Assembly (NCBI GenBank): GCA_026120185.1
Contig: JANUWF010001719.1
Coordinates: 1,116,001-1,180,000, forward strand
Direction: 5' to 3'
DNA length: 64,000 nucleotides
Origin: Voacanga thouarsii
Lineage: Eukaryota; Streptophyta; Magnoliopsida; Gentianales; Apocynaceae
Shown here: positions 11,600-22,899 of the stretch, piece after piece
Layout of the letters: every line of letters starts with the position of its first letter
Position numbering within the stretch: the first letter of the stretch is position 1
The notes under the pieces: generated by a model
Seen by the model: only the letters and a program-made list of their open reading frames with translations
Told to the model about the DNA's origin: nothing
The model's database searches: none
Program-made: the position numbers and the translations under genes

Positions 11600-13483
11600 C
11601 ATTATTTCCTAAATTAGGGGGAGAACAGAAACAGTATAAGAAAAATCTTGATTGGACAACATCATTAAATTATCTTGATTCGCATACAAGCGCGTGTGAA
11701 CTTGAAGTTCAAAAGATAATTCATTTATAAAGTATTGCAAATCAAATGCCAGACGCTTTTGTTAACTCCAGAAGAGTAACAAAATCTCATATTCAACTTG
11801 AAGTTCCAACAGAACAAAAAGATTATACCTATAGCTAATGAGCCAAAAGCACGCCAGAAGCGTGGCCGACCTCTTGGTTCTAAAGATAAAAATCCTCGAA
11901 AGAAAAGAGGATTAAATGATTTAGATGTTCATAGTGAATTTCTATTAATTACATCACTTCCAATAGAAGTTGGAATTGGATAGAAATAATTATTGATAAT
12001 ATGTTTGCAAATAATATATCTCTTAATGTTATACAGGATAATGATGATCCTAAACCAATATTAGTTGATGAATGTCGGCATAGAAAAGATTGACTACAAT
12101 AGAAAGATGCGATTCAATCGGAGTTAAATTCACTGACACAATGTAAAGTCTTCGGACTTGCAGTCTGAACATCAGAAGGTGTAAAACCTGTTGGTTACGA
12201 ATGGATATTTGTGAGAAAGTGTAATAAAAATAATGAAATTATATGAGATAAAGCACGGTTAGTAGCCCAAGGTTTTTCACAAAGACCAAGTATTGATTAT
12301 AATGAAACTTATTCTCCTATTGTTGATGTTATTATACTCCGATATCTTATCAGTTTGGCAGTACATGAAAAGATAGATATGCGCTTATTAGATGTTGTCA
12401 CTGCTTACTTGTATGGAAATTTAGAAAATGATGTTTACATGAAAATCCCTGAAGGATTTCATATGTCTGAAGCATATAAACATTATCCTCGTAAAAATTA
12501 CTCCATCAAGTTACAGAAATCATTATATGGCTTGAAGCAATTTGGGCGCATGTGATTCAATCATCTTAGTGAATATTTATTGAAAGTGAGATTTAAAAAT
12601 GACCAGGTATGTCCATGTGTTTTTATTAAGAAATTTGGTTCTAAATTTGTGATATATATTGATGATATTAATCTTATTGAAACTCCTGAAGAGCTCTACG
12701 AAACAATTAATTATTCGACATCAAGGATGTTGGTAAAATTACATTTTGCCTTGGTTTACAAATTGAATATTTGGCAAGTTTCATTAATCAACATATACAA
12801 CAAAAGTTCTAAAAAGCTTTTACATGGACAAAGTACATCCATTAAGTATTCCAATAATCGTCCAGTCATTAGATGCGAAGAAAGATTTTAACTTCAAGAA
12901 GATGATGAAGAACTCCTTGGTCCTCAAGTACCATATCTCAGTACTATTGGTGCATTGATATATCTTACTAACAATACATGACCTGATATTATATTTACTG
13001 TCAATTTATTAGCAAGATTTAATTCTTCACCAACACCGTTGACATTGGAATGGAATTAAACAAGTCATTCGATATTTCCAAACAGCTACTTCTTCAAATC
13101 ATGCTGAAAGTATATCCATTCATGAAGTAAGTAGAGAATATGTATGGTTCCGATCAATGATTCATGATATCCGAGAAAGTTGTGGATTATCATCTATCAG
13201 AGATATTCCAACTCCTCTTTATGAAGACAATGCAGCTTGCATAGCTCAAATACGAGAAGGATATATTAAAGGAGATTGGACAAAACATATTTCACCAAAA
13301 TTCTTCTTTACTCATGAACTCCAGAAAAAATGTGAAATTGATGTACTACAAATTCGGTCATGTGACAACCTCGCAAATATTTTCACGAAGACTTTACCGA
13401 CTGCAACATTTGAGAAGTTGAGATATAAAATCAGTATGCGTCGGTTTAAAAATTTAAATGAATCATTTGATCAGGGGAAGTAA
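11600..13483 (+). pseudogene. Copia pol remnant of copy B (linker, RT, RNase H)
   Basis: The linker reads GGEQKQYKK and LEVQKIIHL (11,615-11,730), then RGRPLGSKDKN (about 11,860-11,895). RT pieces follow: KIDMRLLDVVTAYLYGNLEN (12,370-12,430) and a catalytic YIDD box (about 12,655). A deletion of RNase H sequence lies near 13,075, before SSNHAE; the tail with YEDNAACIAQ runs to a stop at 13,481-13,483. Stops and frameshifts are more numerous than in copy A, so it is non-coding. Confidence 0.9.
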
Positions 13484-13607
13484 TAAACCGACATATAGAA
13501 TAGTGTACTCTTTTTCCTTCACTAGATTTTTTTTCCCACTGAATTTTTATCTAGTAAGATTTTAACGAGACAAATTCTTTATGTAATGAATAGACATCCA
13601 AGGGGGG

Positions 13608-13956
13608 TGTTGTAAATATTTGAATTAGTGGAAGCTCCACTAATTATGGATTTATGTGAATTATTAGGGAATTAGTAGAAGCTCCACTAATTATGAATTT
13701 TTATGGATGTCCATCATTTAGTGAAGACACTAGTAATTAAGATTAGTGAAAGATGATGTATTCCACTAATTAAGAGCTCTATAAATAGACCTATTCTTTA
13801 AGCTTGTAATACACCATCATTTTGTGAAAGAATTGTGAGAAAATTGTGAGAAAAAGAAAGAGAGAAGTTTGAAGAAATTCTTGTGCAAAAATAGTCAGAG
13901 TTTTCTTAGTGTGTAGTGTGTAAATTTTATTCTAACACTATCCGAATTTTATAACA
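13608..13956 (+). repeat. 3' LTR of copia copy B
   Basis: Starts directly after the purine tract AAGGGGGG and ends ATAACA before TAATC (13,957-13,961). It differs from the 5' LTR by a roughly 19-bp deletion and scattered substitutions. Confidence 0.93.
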
Positions 13957-13961
13957 TAATC

Positions 13962-14569
13962 TAATTTTTGAAAGGCAAAACTGTCTTCACAATCCATTCC
14001 ACAATAAGGTTGACCCCTCTCTTCCGGTCCTTGGTGAAGTTTCTAATAGACGAGACTCCCCCACAATAGAAAAAGATTTTGTAGAGAGCTCTGCAGAGAG
14101 TACAATCCCTAGAGATGGTGATGAAAGTTCCTACAGAAGTCATGAAAGAGACAATATTGACTACAGAAACAATACATTTTCCCACAGAAGTTCTTCTCTA
14201 AATGAATCACTGGACAAGGATGCTTTGATGTTTGAGAATAATGTTGGAAAGGAGGTGAAAGTACATTCTTCTAAGGGCTTAAGTTTGAATAACGAAAATG
14301 CGATGAGATCAGGCAAGAGTGCTCCCGCTCTCTTCACGAGGATCGGTCTCTGTCTCATTTTGATGACTTCTATTCTTCCCTTCAGAATGTGGTCCAAGGA
14401 GATTCTAATTTTACAGATGGGCTTGCCGAGGAGACCAGCTCATGTTAAGTGTGAGTTAAAACCTACATACGTCTGTACAAACGCAGAACACCATGCAAAA
14501 CCAGGGAACATTCGAGAGCCAGGACACCAAAACGAAACACTAGAAAGAATTGATGGCAGGGGATGTTAA
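13962..14569 (+). pseudogene. Unidentified host gene fragment carried by the TIR element
   Basis: One frame is open for about 200 codons from the copia junction to a TAA at 14,567-14,569, which is unusual for this AT-rich DNA. The first half is Ser/Asp/Asn-rich and hydrophilic (for example RDGDESSYRSHERDN and SHRSSSLNESLDKD). The second half shifts in character after SAPALF, and an alternative frame there (HFDDFYSSLQNVVQGDSNF) continues the hydrophilic style, so a frameshift near 14,340 is likely. I do not recognise the family. It sits between the copia insertion and the right inverted repeat, as expected for captured exon sequence. The missing 5' part was probably never captured or lies beyond the copia insertion. 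Confidence 0.55.
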
Positions 14570-14613
14570 TCTCCGTGAGGGTATTGTGATGGTATTTAAT
14601 TTAGCCCTCTGAA

Positions 14614-14790
14614 AATTTAACTATAAGATTATTTTGATAATTTGAAAATAGTTCAAGGTTAGAAATAAATTGAGAAAAAGTTTAACGGCAAAATTAGTAT
14701 AGTAAAAATAATTCGAGGAAGACAATATATTAAAAACAATTGTGAACAAAAATAGTACTGCGAAAAATGTTTGAGGACAATTTGAGCCAA
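14614..14790 (-). repeat. Right inverted repeat of the TIR element
   Basis: Reverse-complement partner of 8,601-8,767, imperfect. It marks the right edge of the element about 160 bp before the stop codon of the carboxylesterase. Confidence 0.65.
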
Positions 14791-14948
14791 TTATCTAACA
14801 AAGTAATAAAATTGTATTTAAAAATGATAATATTACAATGCCACTGTAATAATGTATAATTAATAATATTAATATCCAAAACGCAATTCAAACATTTTAT
14901 GGAGTAGAATCTCTGGAATCATGTACCCAACATTACCATAATCTCTCA

Positions 14949-15944
14949 TCAGGCAACCAAAGATGCTACAAACTCTTTTACCGCGTTGGAAAGTACTCTA
15001 GTTTTAGACGAATCATGAATATCATCCCCATGGCATCCTCCCTCGTCAAATTTACTCACCACAGATACACCATGTTCCTCTAATTTCTTCGCAAGCTCAA
15101 TCAATCGATCGATCAATGGATCACCATAGCAGTCAATCACCAAAACCTTCCATTTCAGACGCCTCATTTGATCAAGAAGGTCAGTTTTGATCCCCACCAT
15201 TGGGTTTGAATACTCATGATCCCGGTCGGTGCCAATTGGCAGGGCTAATTCCCACATAAGATCACTAACACAGAGTGGTAACACCATGTCATCTTTTAAC
15301 CTAAGCTCTGAATCAGTCCTCTTGCTTCCCCCAAAAAATGCTTGGTGCAATATCAATCCTTTGATCTCCACAGGCTTGAGATCATCAACAATTGCAGCTG
15401 CTTGTAGTCCAGCATGGTAGCATATGTTACCACCAGAGCTAGTGCCCATAAGGAAACACTTTGAAATATCTCCGTATTTTGTCAACCAGTCATCAGTGGA
15501 GTTCTTGATATGATGCAGCACTTCAATGCAATCTTCGTAGGCAGCGGGCAGCCGGTGCTCCGGAGCAAGACGATACTCAACTGATACGACAATTGCTGGG
15601 ACCTCAGTCACGATTGCAGTGTAAAGACCATTGAACGCCATTGTGGCTGCACTGCACATCACGAATCCTGCCGCGTGAAAGTAAACTATGATGGGGAGTT
15701 TTGTGAGAGGAGAGGAGTCAAATGTTTTCCGGGGCACGAATACGCGAATCCAAGTGTTTTTGGCTTGGTTTATGGGTATGTCTTTGCTAAGATGAAAGGG
15801 GTTACTTGGATTACCTTCTCCTGCTGCAGGGGTTCTAGGTAGTCGGTTAGGCAACGGGGTGACCGAGCCATTGGGGTTCCGAATGAATCCCAGGTAGCCA
15901 TAGGGATCAACATTTGGATCAATCTGTTCAATTTGATCAGACAT
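14949..15944 (-). CDS. Carboxylesterase, CXE family (alpha/beta hydrolase fold-3)
   Basis: 331-aa intronless enzyme predicted to hydrolyse carboxyl esters, probably in the cytosol; no signal peptide or membrane segment is visible. It resembles plant carboxylesterase 1 (kiwifruit AeCXE1 type) and is more distant from the gibberellin receptor GID1. The catalytic triad is visible: Ser169 in GTSSG (167-171), Asp275 in GDPLID and His305 in GGCHGDD. The oxyanion-hole motif, normally HGGG, reads HAAG at 90-93. Other family blocks are VEYRLAPEHRLPAAYED (122-138) and GGSKRTDSELRL (205-216). The start chosen is MSDQIEQIDP at 15,944: the frame stays open upstream to 16,166, but that part lacks homology and lies across the TATA box and leader. 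The natural substrate is unknown. It is the only intact host gene seen in the window. Confidence 0.93.
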   Translation of the reverse strand: MSDQIEQIDPNVDPYGYLGFIRNPNGSVTPLPNRLPRTPAAGEGNPSNPFHLSKDIPINQAKNTWIRVFVPRKTFDSSPLTKLPIIVYFHAAGFVMCSAATMAFNGLYTAIVTEVPAIVVSVEYRLAPEHRLPAAYEDCIEVLHHIKNSTDDWLTKYGDISKCFLMGTSSGGNICYHAGLQAAAIVDDLKPVEIKGLILHQAFFGGSKRTDSELRLKDDMVLPLCVSDLMWELALPIGTDRDHEYSNPMVGIKTDLLDQMRRLKWKVLVIDCYGDPLIDRLIELAKKLEEHGVSVVSKFDEGGCHGDDIHDSSKTRVLSNAVKEFVASLVA

Positions 15945-16049
15945 TAAGTGTTGGCCCCAAAAAATAATCAATGAGGAAGAGAAACAAAATACTCTTACAA
16001 AAGCTCGCCGTGATTTCCACGGAGATCTCACACTACAAATGAATGAGAC

Positions 16050-16066
16050 AAGGCATATATATAGTA
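16050..16066 (-). promoter_or_regulatory. TATA box of the carboxylesterase gene
   Basis: On the minus strand CTATATATATGCC lies about 110 bp upstream of the chosen ATG at 15,944. That spacing fits a core promoter with a leader of about 70-80 nt and supports the shorter start over the upstream open frame. Confidence 0.6.
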
Positions 16067-16166
16067 GTAGATCAGACGCTCGGGTGGGGAGGTTCGCCTT
16101 CGGGACTCCTCCTAAATCCAAGTAGTATTTCAAGCCGGCAATTGAGACTACAAACTGAGAGGGCAA

Positions 16167-16700
16167 ATCAGGGCGGCAGCCCTAGCCAGTAAGCTTAGGC
16201 CACAAAGCTCAACCAATAGAAGTGAAATTCTTGGGCCCTAAGCTAGCTATTGAGAGTTGAACACTAATATACAAAAGGCCATTCATCATCCTTTGCATAA
16301 ACAGTTATTAATTAATCCCGAGCAGGCTTAAATGGACTCAATAACGATTATTACTTAATCTCATTGTTGGTGATTCTTTAGATATCTTTCCAAAAGCCAA
16401 GGCAAGCATTTGAACTTTCAATATCGAGTAGCGTCTCTGGAATCATGTCCTTGTTGTATTTGGGAGTAGATTAGTGATCTAGAGTTAAGAATCATAATTT
16501 ATTCTTAGTTCCACTATTACTGGCCAACATGTAGAATTTACTCCAAGGTCAATTTGAATGCAGAACTTAAATTTAGATTTAAATTTCTGTTATTTAAAGT
16601 AGTCTATTATTTACCATACCGTAAACTAATGTTCAACAGCTATTTTTATTCTTCATCAATTCCTGCACTTCCAAACAAATACATTTCCAATCGTGATTAT
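16167..16700. other. Promoter-side intergenic region of the carboxylesterase
   Basis: No coding feature. A TGGCC/GGGCCC-type short motif and a CAAT-like stretch are present, but nothing specific enough to name an operator. It ends at a CACTA terminus. Confidence 0.45.
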
Positions 16701-17010
16701 CACTATTAGAAAAAAGTTTATTACCAACAGTCCAAATTAGTTGATAATGAATGAGTTAAAATCGGTTAGTAATAATAATTTACTAACTGATTACTAATTA
16801 ATTTTAGTTGATTGGTAAAACACTAGTTGGTAATTGTTACCAATAATTTTTTTAAGTTCGTTGATAATTATTAATTAAAATTTTTTATAAATTAAAAAAA
16901 TGGTTGTAATTAATTATTGGGTGAAATATTAAAATTTATAATTTTAATTGATAATTACTAATCAGAATTTCTATTAGTAACTCGGTTAGAAATTATCAAT
17001 CAAAATTTGG
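16701..17010. mobile_element. CACTA-type terminus with subterminal TTGGTAAT repeats
   Basis: Starts CACTATTAGAAAAAAGTTTA, close to the left end of the CACTA element at 44,965 (CACTAGTAGAAAAAAGTGAT). It is followed by degenerate copies of GGTTGGTAATTACC-like units in both orientations, which is the subterminal repeat style of that same family. No matching opposite end was found nearby, so this is a truncated terminus or a short deletion derivative. Confidence 0.6.
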
Positions 17011-18050
17011 TGTCAATAGTTTGTTTAAAAATAAAAATTCAATGTAAAAAATTAAATTTGGCTCCGTCTGCAGGGCCTAGAGTTGGCAAGTCACTCATAG
17101 ACCAAGACCAATTATTTTGCAATATGCTTTTTATTAGTTTAGAACTCATGACATTTGAATTGCTTTGAATGATCCATTGTACTAGCTGTTTTGTTGCATT
17201 AATGTTGCTAATATTTTATATATTTTTTTCAATCAATTAAAATAATATTACATTATCACATAATATACACATAAGTAATAAATATTTGTTTGATTCAAAT
17301 TCTCAAATCATTCATAATTCTTTACTTAATATCAAAACAAGAATGCATTTTGATCTAATTGGCTAGATTTGTTCATTTATTAGGGGCATATCTTATTTCA
17401 TGAAAAAATTTATAATTTTAAAATACTTATTTTTTTTATTGTACTTATTTTTATTTCGATTCTTAGCTAGTATAATTTTTTAAATCTATATTCAACTCAT
17501 ATATAAACTCTATTATTTCACAAAAAATTCTCTTTATGGATATATAATTCAAAATAAATAGAAATATATAATTATAATTCTAATTTGGTGTTTCTTTATT
17601 TTTTATTAATTAATATTTTTAGTAATATCAATTATATATATTGAAATTGAACAATTAAATTTAAATAAATTTAAAAATAGAATTCAAGTTCCAACATTTA
17701 TTATGTATCAACTTAAAGTTAACAAAATATTTAAATATATATTTATGTATACATATTAAACTTTAAGACTAAATACTTTGACCAATATACTAAATTAGAT
17801 TGTCTTTTATTTTGGAAAAACTTTTATTTACGATTTAAAATTTTAGTACAGAAGTTAAATTTCAAATTTAAGACTACCTTTATAATGGAACATTGTTTTA
17901 AATAATGAATTAAAAATAGTTGTAATTTATCATGAAAAAAAAATATTTATTTAAAGTTGAATTCTTCTATTTTTTTTTAAAAAATCCACACGTATGTAAA
18001 TTATTACAAATGGAATAAGTTGATTGATAAATATATCTACACTAAATTTA
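17011..18050. other. AT-rich intergenic DNA
   Basis: No gene or repeat is recognised; long A/T runs throughout. Short frames here are not supported. Confidence 0.5.
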
Positions 18051-18059
18051 CTACTAAAA

Positions 18060-18510
18060 ACCAAACCAACTATGATGGTAAGAAAATCGTCGTATTTGGG
18101 GTTAAAATTATTGTATTTAGTATATATGACAACCAAACGATAATTTCTCGACCGTTGTAAAAAAGTCCGTCATTTTTACAATACGACAGTTGACAAATCA
18201 TCGTATTAAGTAAATACGACGATCAATTATGACAACTAAACAAAAGCATCGTATAAGTTCATTCCATATGTTTGAAAATAATGGTTAACAAATTGTCGTA
18301 TTTAATGGAATAAACGTTGCATTTTCTAATTAAATATGATGCTCTAAAAGTTGTATTTGTATGTAACATTTATGACGTTTCATCTACCATTGTATGTATC
18401 TATGACAAATATGATAGTTTTGTGACCGTTGTATTTGTACTTACAAATTACGACGGTTGTAGATGCCATGTTTGCTTATTAAATACGACAGTTTCTGACC
18501 GTCATATTTG
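18060..18510. repeat. Array of degenerate 'ACGAC-GTCGTA' units
   Basis: Units such as ATCGTCGTATTT, TACGACAGTTGACAAAT, TACGACGATC and TACGACGGTTG recur in both orientations. The style is that of CACTA subterminal arrays. A related unit (ACATACGACAGTTGACC) appears at the right edge of the window near 63,960. The array may belong to the CACTA relic that carries the transposase remnant at 22,900-23,560. Confidence 0.5.
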
Positions 18511-21500
18511 AATCTTTTTTTAAAACTAATTTAGCTATTTGGACCATATCACCTATAATTTAAAGCCAATCAAGCCAAATTTCAAAAATCAATCTATTTA
18601 AATATCCTCAACAAAGCCAACATCAATCCTAAACAAAGCTAAACATCAATCAAGCCATAAACACAATCATCTTGACATTAATCATAAACAATGCCAAACC
18701 ATAAAAACAATTTCCTCAACCGTCAAACCGTAAACAATCAAACCATAAATAAACCATAATCTCTTCAAGAAGATGTAGAATATATGCATGAAGAAGTAAT
18801 ACTGCATATACAAGAGAAGGAGAAAATGTAATATATCCATAATAAGTGATGGTCATACGTAACAACAACGAAATGAAATATGTCAATCCTGAGTGGCAGC
18901 ATCATCAACATCGGATAGTCCATAGGGTCGGAATGTGGAACTAACACCAAAATATATTGTAGATGCACTAGATGGAGGTATAGGTATTGTGGCAAATACA
19001 CCTACGTCAAATTTGCGAGATAAGGTTTTATATGGTAACCTAAAACTTAGCTATACATTGCTCGTAAGCCTCTCATTTATACCGCAATCGTTCCTCCATC
19101 TCAACTTACATATTAGCTTGCATACAATACATGCGTGTCTCAATCTCAGCCTGACCTCAACCCTGACCTTCTAAACCTCTCTAGAACAGTAGGACGATTG
19201 ACTGACTGAGATTGGTATTGGTTCTTTCCCTCTATATCGGACATATCCCTTTGAATCTGGACTGAATAAACATTGAAAGATCTAATGCTTCCTCTCATCA
19301 GTATGCTCAGACTCAGGTAGTGTCTACCACTTTGCCTCTAATAGGCCTTATAAAGTTAAGAAACAACACATCAAATTCATATTAAAGTTAATCTATTGAC
19401 TTTATCATATTTTAACAATTTAGAAAAGTAACTATTTGAAAATTACTTACAATCATATTTGCAGTCAAACTATCAACTTGCTTATCACACCACCTTTATG
19501 TTGCAAGAAATATATCATATTGCAACATCGATTAGCCTTGTGAGGTCATCTATGATCATGCACCAGAGTTAATTGAATAATCTTTACACAGTAAAGATTT
19601 TTGACAATTAACTAATAAATTGGATAAAATTCAAAGGAATGATATAAATGATAAAATTCAAAGTACAGTTGACCAAAATTCAAATTATAGAGATTTCTTA
19701 GAGTAAAATACACTTATATTTAATAATATGAATACTAAAATTTGAACATTTACAACAAAAGACACATACATTCAATAACAGAATGTGGAATCCTCTCTGT
19801 AGCTGATGCATATGTAATATGCGATAGGTTTTGTTTATTTTGCTCGTCCTCCACCTGTAACACAAGTTCATCATAACCATCTTTTATATGTAAAAAATTT
19901 CAAGGAGGAATTTGAAGAAAAATTCAACAATTTTTATTAGACTGATAAAGATTTATCATTTTCATGGATTTTCAATTATGCCATTATGAAATGCAAATTT
20001 CATGCCATTTATAAGGAAATAAGTAAACATACAGATACATATACTTATTTCAAATTCCTCTAAAGCATTCTCATGGTACTAATATATCCTTAGATATACC
20101 GACTCTATTTCGGTAAATCAGTGCCAACTAATATACTTATGGAGCTTCATTAAAGCGACAAAGATTAAGCTTGTACCATACTCACGATTAATAAATGTTC
20201 ACTTTTTAAGTTAAAGCTAGGTATTAAAGCCTCATACCTATAAGATTAAGTAGGAGGAAATTTTCCTTTCGAGAATTTATGTTAAGAATAAAAGAAAGCC
20301 ATATAACCAACGTTTAGGCATGATAAGACCTGCACATCCTCCACGCACCAATAATCGACTAACATCTTCTATTGATCTTCATAGCCTATCCCTGCAAAGA
20401 ATAGGCTCCATGCTATACTGGAAACAAATGTAGTATTTATACTTCAACTTTGACATGTAATCCTTTCAGGATATGTAAAGCGTCTTTATTGTGACACTAC
20501 GTTCTTTTAGTGGTATAGTGGTATTTACCTTGTATATGTCAAACAAATAAGAAATTAAACAAAAAATAAGTTATCATAAAGTTATAACTTAATGGGCTTT
20601 TAAACAATGAGTCAAAATTAGAATAAAATTATTTACTTGTACTTCTTTCCACACTGAGTCTTTAAGCCCGATGTACGGAATGCCAATCCCTATAATTTAA
20701 AAAGATCCTATTGTACATTCGTGTAAAATAATCCACCATGGAATTGTAGCAACCTACATCCATCTCTAGAAGCCCTCCGTGTTGGTTAACAGTAACTTCG
20801 TATTTTCTAAATTTCCATTGACCTCAGCCGGGGGAGGGAGGTAACTTTCCACCCTTGCGACCTTCTCTCGACATAGAATATGCAAATAACTATATAAATA
20901 GTCACTAAATAATGATATTGTCAAAATAATAATTAAGAAATTAATGCAAAAAAATTAAGCAAGCAAGTAATTAAACAACTAGGAGAAAGAAAGCAATTTA
21001 GCCAACTCTAAGCCATTATCAATTTCAATATCTTTTGATTCATAATTCATTCTCCTAGATTGCTTCCAAACAATTTAGCAAATTTCTTCGAGTTCTTTTT
21101 GCAGAAAATGATCAACATCATAGTCTCATCTAATTTACTACTATCATCGCTCTCAAATGTTCTTGCCCAATTATAATTGTTGAGAGTGAATAAGACAATA
21201 GGCATTGTGAGTAAACCATTTTGTGCAAAAGAGTACTCGAAGAGTCCGCTTGATTGATGGGACGCAATCTAGGAGAAAGAATCATGAATCCAGAGATATT
21301 GATAATGGCTTAACAATGCCTAAATAAGTTGCTCTATATGGCTAATAAAATTATACTAACACAAACTTGAGGCGCTAGGGCTTGGGGAAGTAGGTTTTGT
21401 GCTACTGGGACCTGTACTAGAAGTGGCTGTAATTTCCTTTTGACTAGACCCTTGATCTCTGGCTAGTTTCATGTGTTGCTGGTTGTATCTCTGACGCCTG

Positions 21501-22899
21501 TGATGAACTAGCCCCTGATCTCGAGGCAACTATAAAATCATGCATCGATGCACGACGAGCACATTTGGGAGCTATCTGCAAAGCATAAAGAATAACATGA
21601 ATAATTTTATTATATTTACAACATAAAACAAAATATGATGGTCAAAATTTTATCAAGCCATATAGACCTTGTTTAACACATAAAAATAATGGAGCCGATA
21701 AGAAAAGATCCAAAATTTTGAAGGAAAAAAAAAACAGAAGATATATAATATATTGAAGATAGAAGACTATAATGAAGACAAAAGACTATAAGAAAAGAAA
21801 ATGGAAGAAATATAATACAATGAAAAGAACAAGTTAGTAAATAATCATAAACTTAACGAGTTAGTAGACTACTTTAAATACGACGAAGATACTTAAGAAA
21901 TGTATATATTATACTATAAATATTAATATCGAGTATATTTTGTAAATGGAAAAGTGATCATAACTATTTAGGTTGTCGCTTGTGTTTTTCTTCTAACTAA
22001 ATCCATTTTCTTCTCAGAAATGCAATCCTTACCCCATACAACATCTACTTCATACAAAACAGGACAAGAATCTGGTTGCTATGTCGAAAAAGGTTCTAGA
22101 TCATGGTCCATTGAGTACATGCTATAGTTATCTTTTCTCATCATTAACATTACCACATACGTCTCTTTTTATAGGACAATAAGAATACCAAACTTATTTC
22201 ACTTGGTTTGTTGGTATAAATGACTCATCCATTTTTTTATTTTTTCGGTACAACAAATGGTCAAGATTTACCAAATTAAACTTGAGGTCATCAACTTTAA
22301 CACCCTAACATACATTGTGTAAGGAAATTTTCATTACTTGCTTATTGTGTAAGGAGTTGGTGGTAAACTGTATCTAATTCTGGAAGGCTTTAAAATAATA
22401 TGTAAATACTTTTCAATATTCATTACTTGTAAGTCTTAATGAGCTTTCAAGCTATCATTCCAGGAACTATTACCACCTAATATTATATACAACAGATTGC
22501 TTGCAAAATTTTTCTTTATGTACATCGGATCAAAATTGTACCATATCAAATTACTCTCCCAATATGGTAGTTCCCAAAAAAATACTCTTCTTATTCTAAT
22601 TATATAGGTTTATGTCAAACATCTATTCATAGTTAGCTTAGATTCTGACTTTTATATAATCTATTTCATATGCTGTTAAGCAATCATCAAGCTGTGTTAA
22701 TATTTCAGTCCTTGTGCACCTTGTTGCTCCAAGTTGCATTTTTATTCTATTATAAAAAGAAACTTTGTCTTCACGGAACTTATGTGATAGTTCAAGAATC
22801 TACAATGATATAAAATGTAATATTTACTGCCGTTAGGCAAGCGGTAAGACAAGCAGTTAACACCGCATATCAGATAAGCCCTTTTATTGTGGACATTAT
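18511..22899. other. Decayed transposon body, probably CACTA
   Basis: No intact gene. Sequence at 18,540-18,760 is rich in CCATAAACAATC/AAACCATAAA units. A minus-strand exon-like piece at about 21,590-21,445 reads APKCARRASMHDFIVASRSG and then loses frame, which resembles the linker regions of CACTA-encoded proteins. Placed between the ACGAC repeat array and a TNP2 relic on the same strand, it is best read as eroded CACTA coding and intron sequence. The assignment is inference. Confidence 0.4.

Larger units (their letters stand above)
8773..13956 (+). mobile_element. Ty1/copia retrotransposon copy B carrying the same RKD capture
   Basis: Plus-orientation relative of copy A, 5,184 bp. LTRs at 8,773-9,140 (368 bp) and 13,608-13,956 (349 bp; it lacks about 19 bp) are flanked by TAATC at 8,768-8,772 and 13,957-13,961. 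Interior order is primer site, gag remnant, antisense RKD (minus strand, 11,272-9,959), integrase-RT linker, RT, RNase H, and polypurine tract at 13,599-13,607. Protease and integrase are again missing at the same place as in copy A, so the capture happened in a common ancestor. LTR divergence and the many stops indicate an older insertion than copy A. Confidence 0.93.
8601..14790. mobile_element. TIR element with captured gene fragment, interrupted by copia copy B
   Basis: Sequence at 8,601-8,767 returns, reverse-complemented and diverged, at about 14,614-14,790. Matching stretches include TTTTGATAT/ATTTC, AAAATAGTTCAAG, GTAAAAATAATT and GACAATATAT, and the outer ends are related (GGACCCAAATAGTCCT versus GGCTCAAATTGTCCT). 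These inverted repeats of about 170 bp bracket copia copy B (8,773-13,956) and a 0.6-kb open gene fragment. Long TIRs around a host-like fragment are typical of Mutator-like Pack elements, but I found no clear 9-bp target duplication and no transposase, so the superfamily is inference. Confidence 0.6.

Noticed and set aside
15945..16166. Upstream extension of the carboxylesterase frame (74 more residues)
   Set aside because: The extension has no family similarity, covers the TATA box and probable leader, and would place a hydrophobic stretch before a start that already matches family length (331 aa).
22840..22875. tRNA-like sequence near GGCAAGCGGTAAGAC
   Set aside because: It has an A-box-like piece but no acceptor stem, anticodon arm or B box could be matched.
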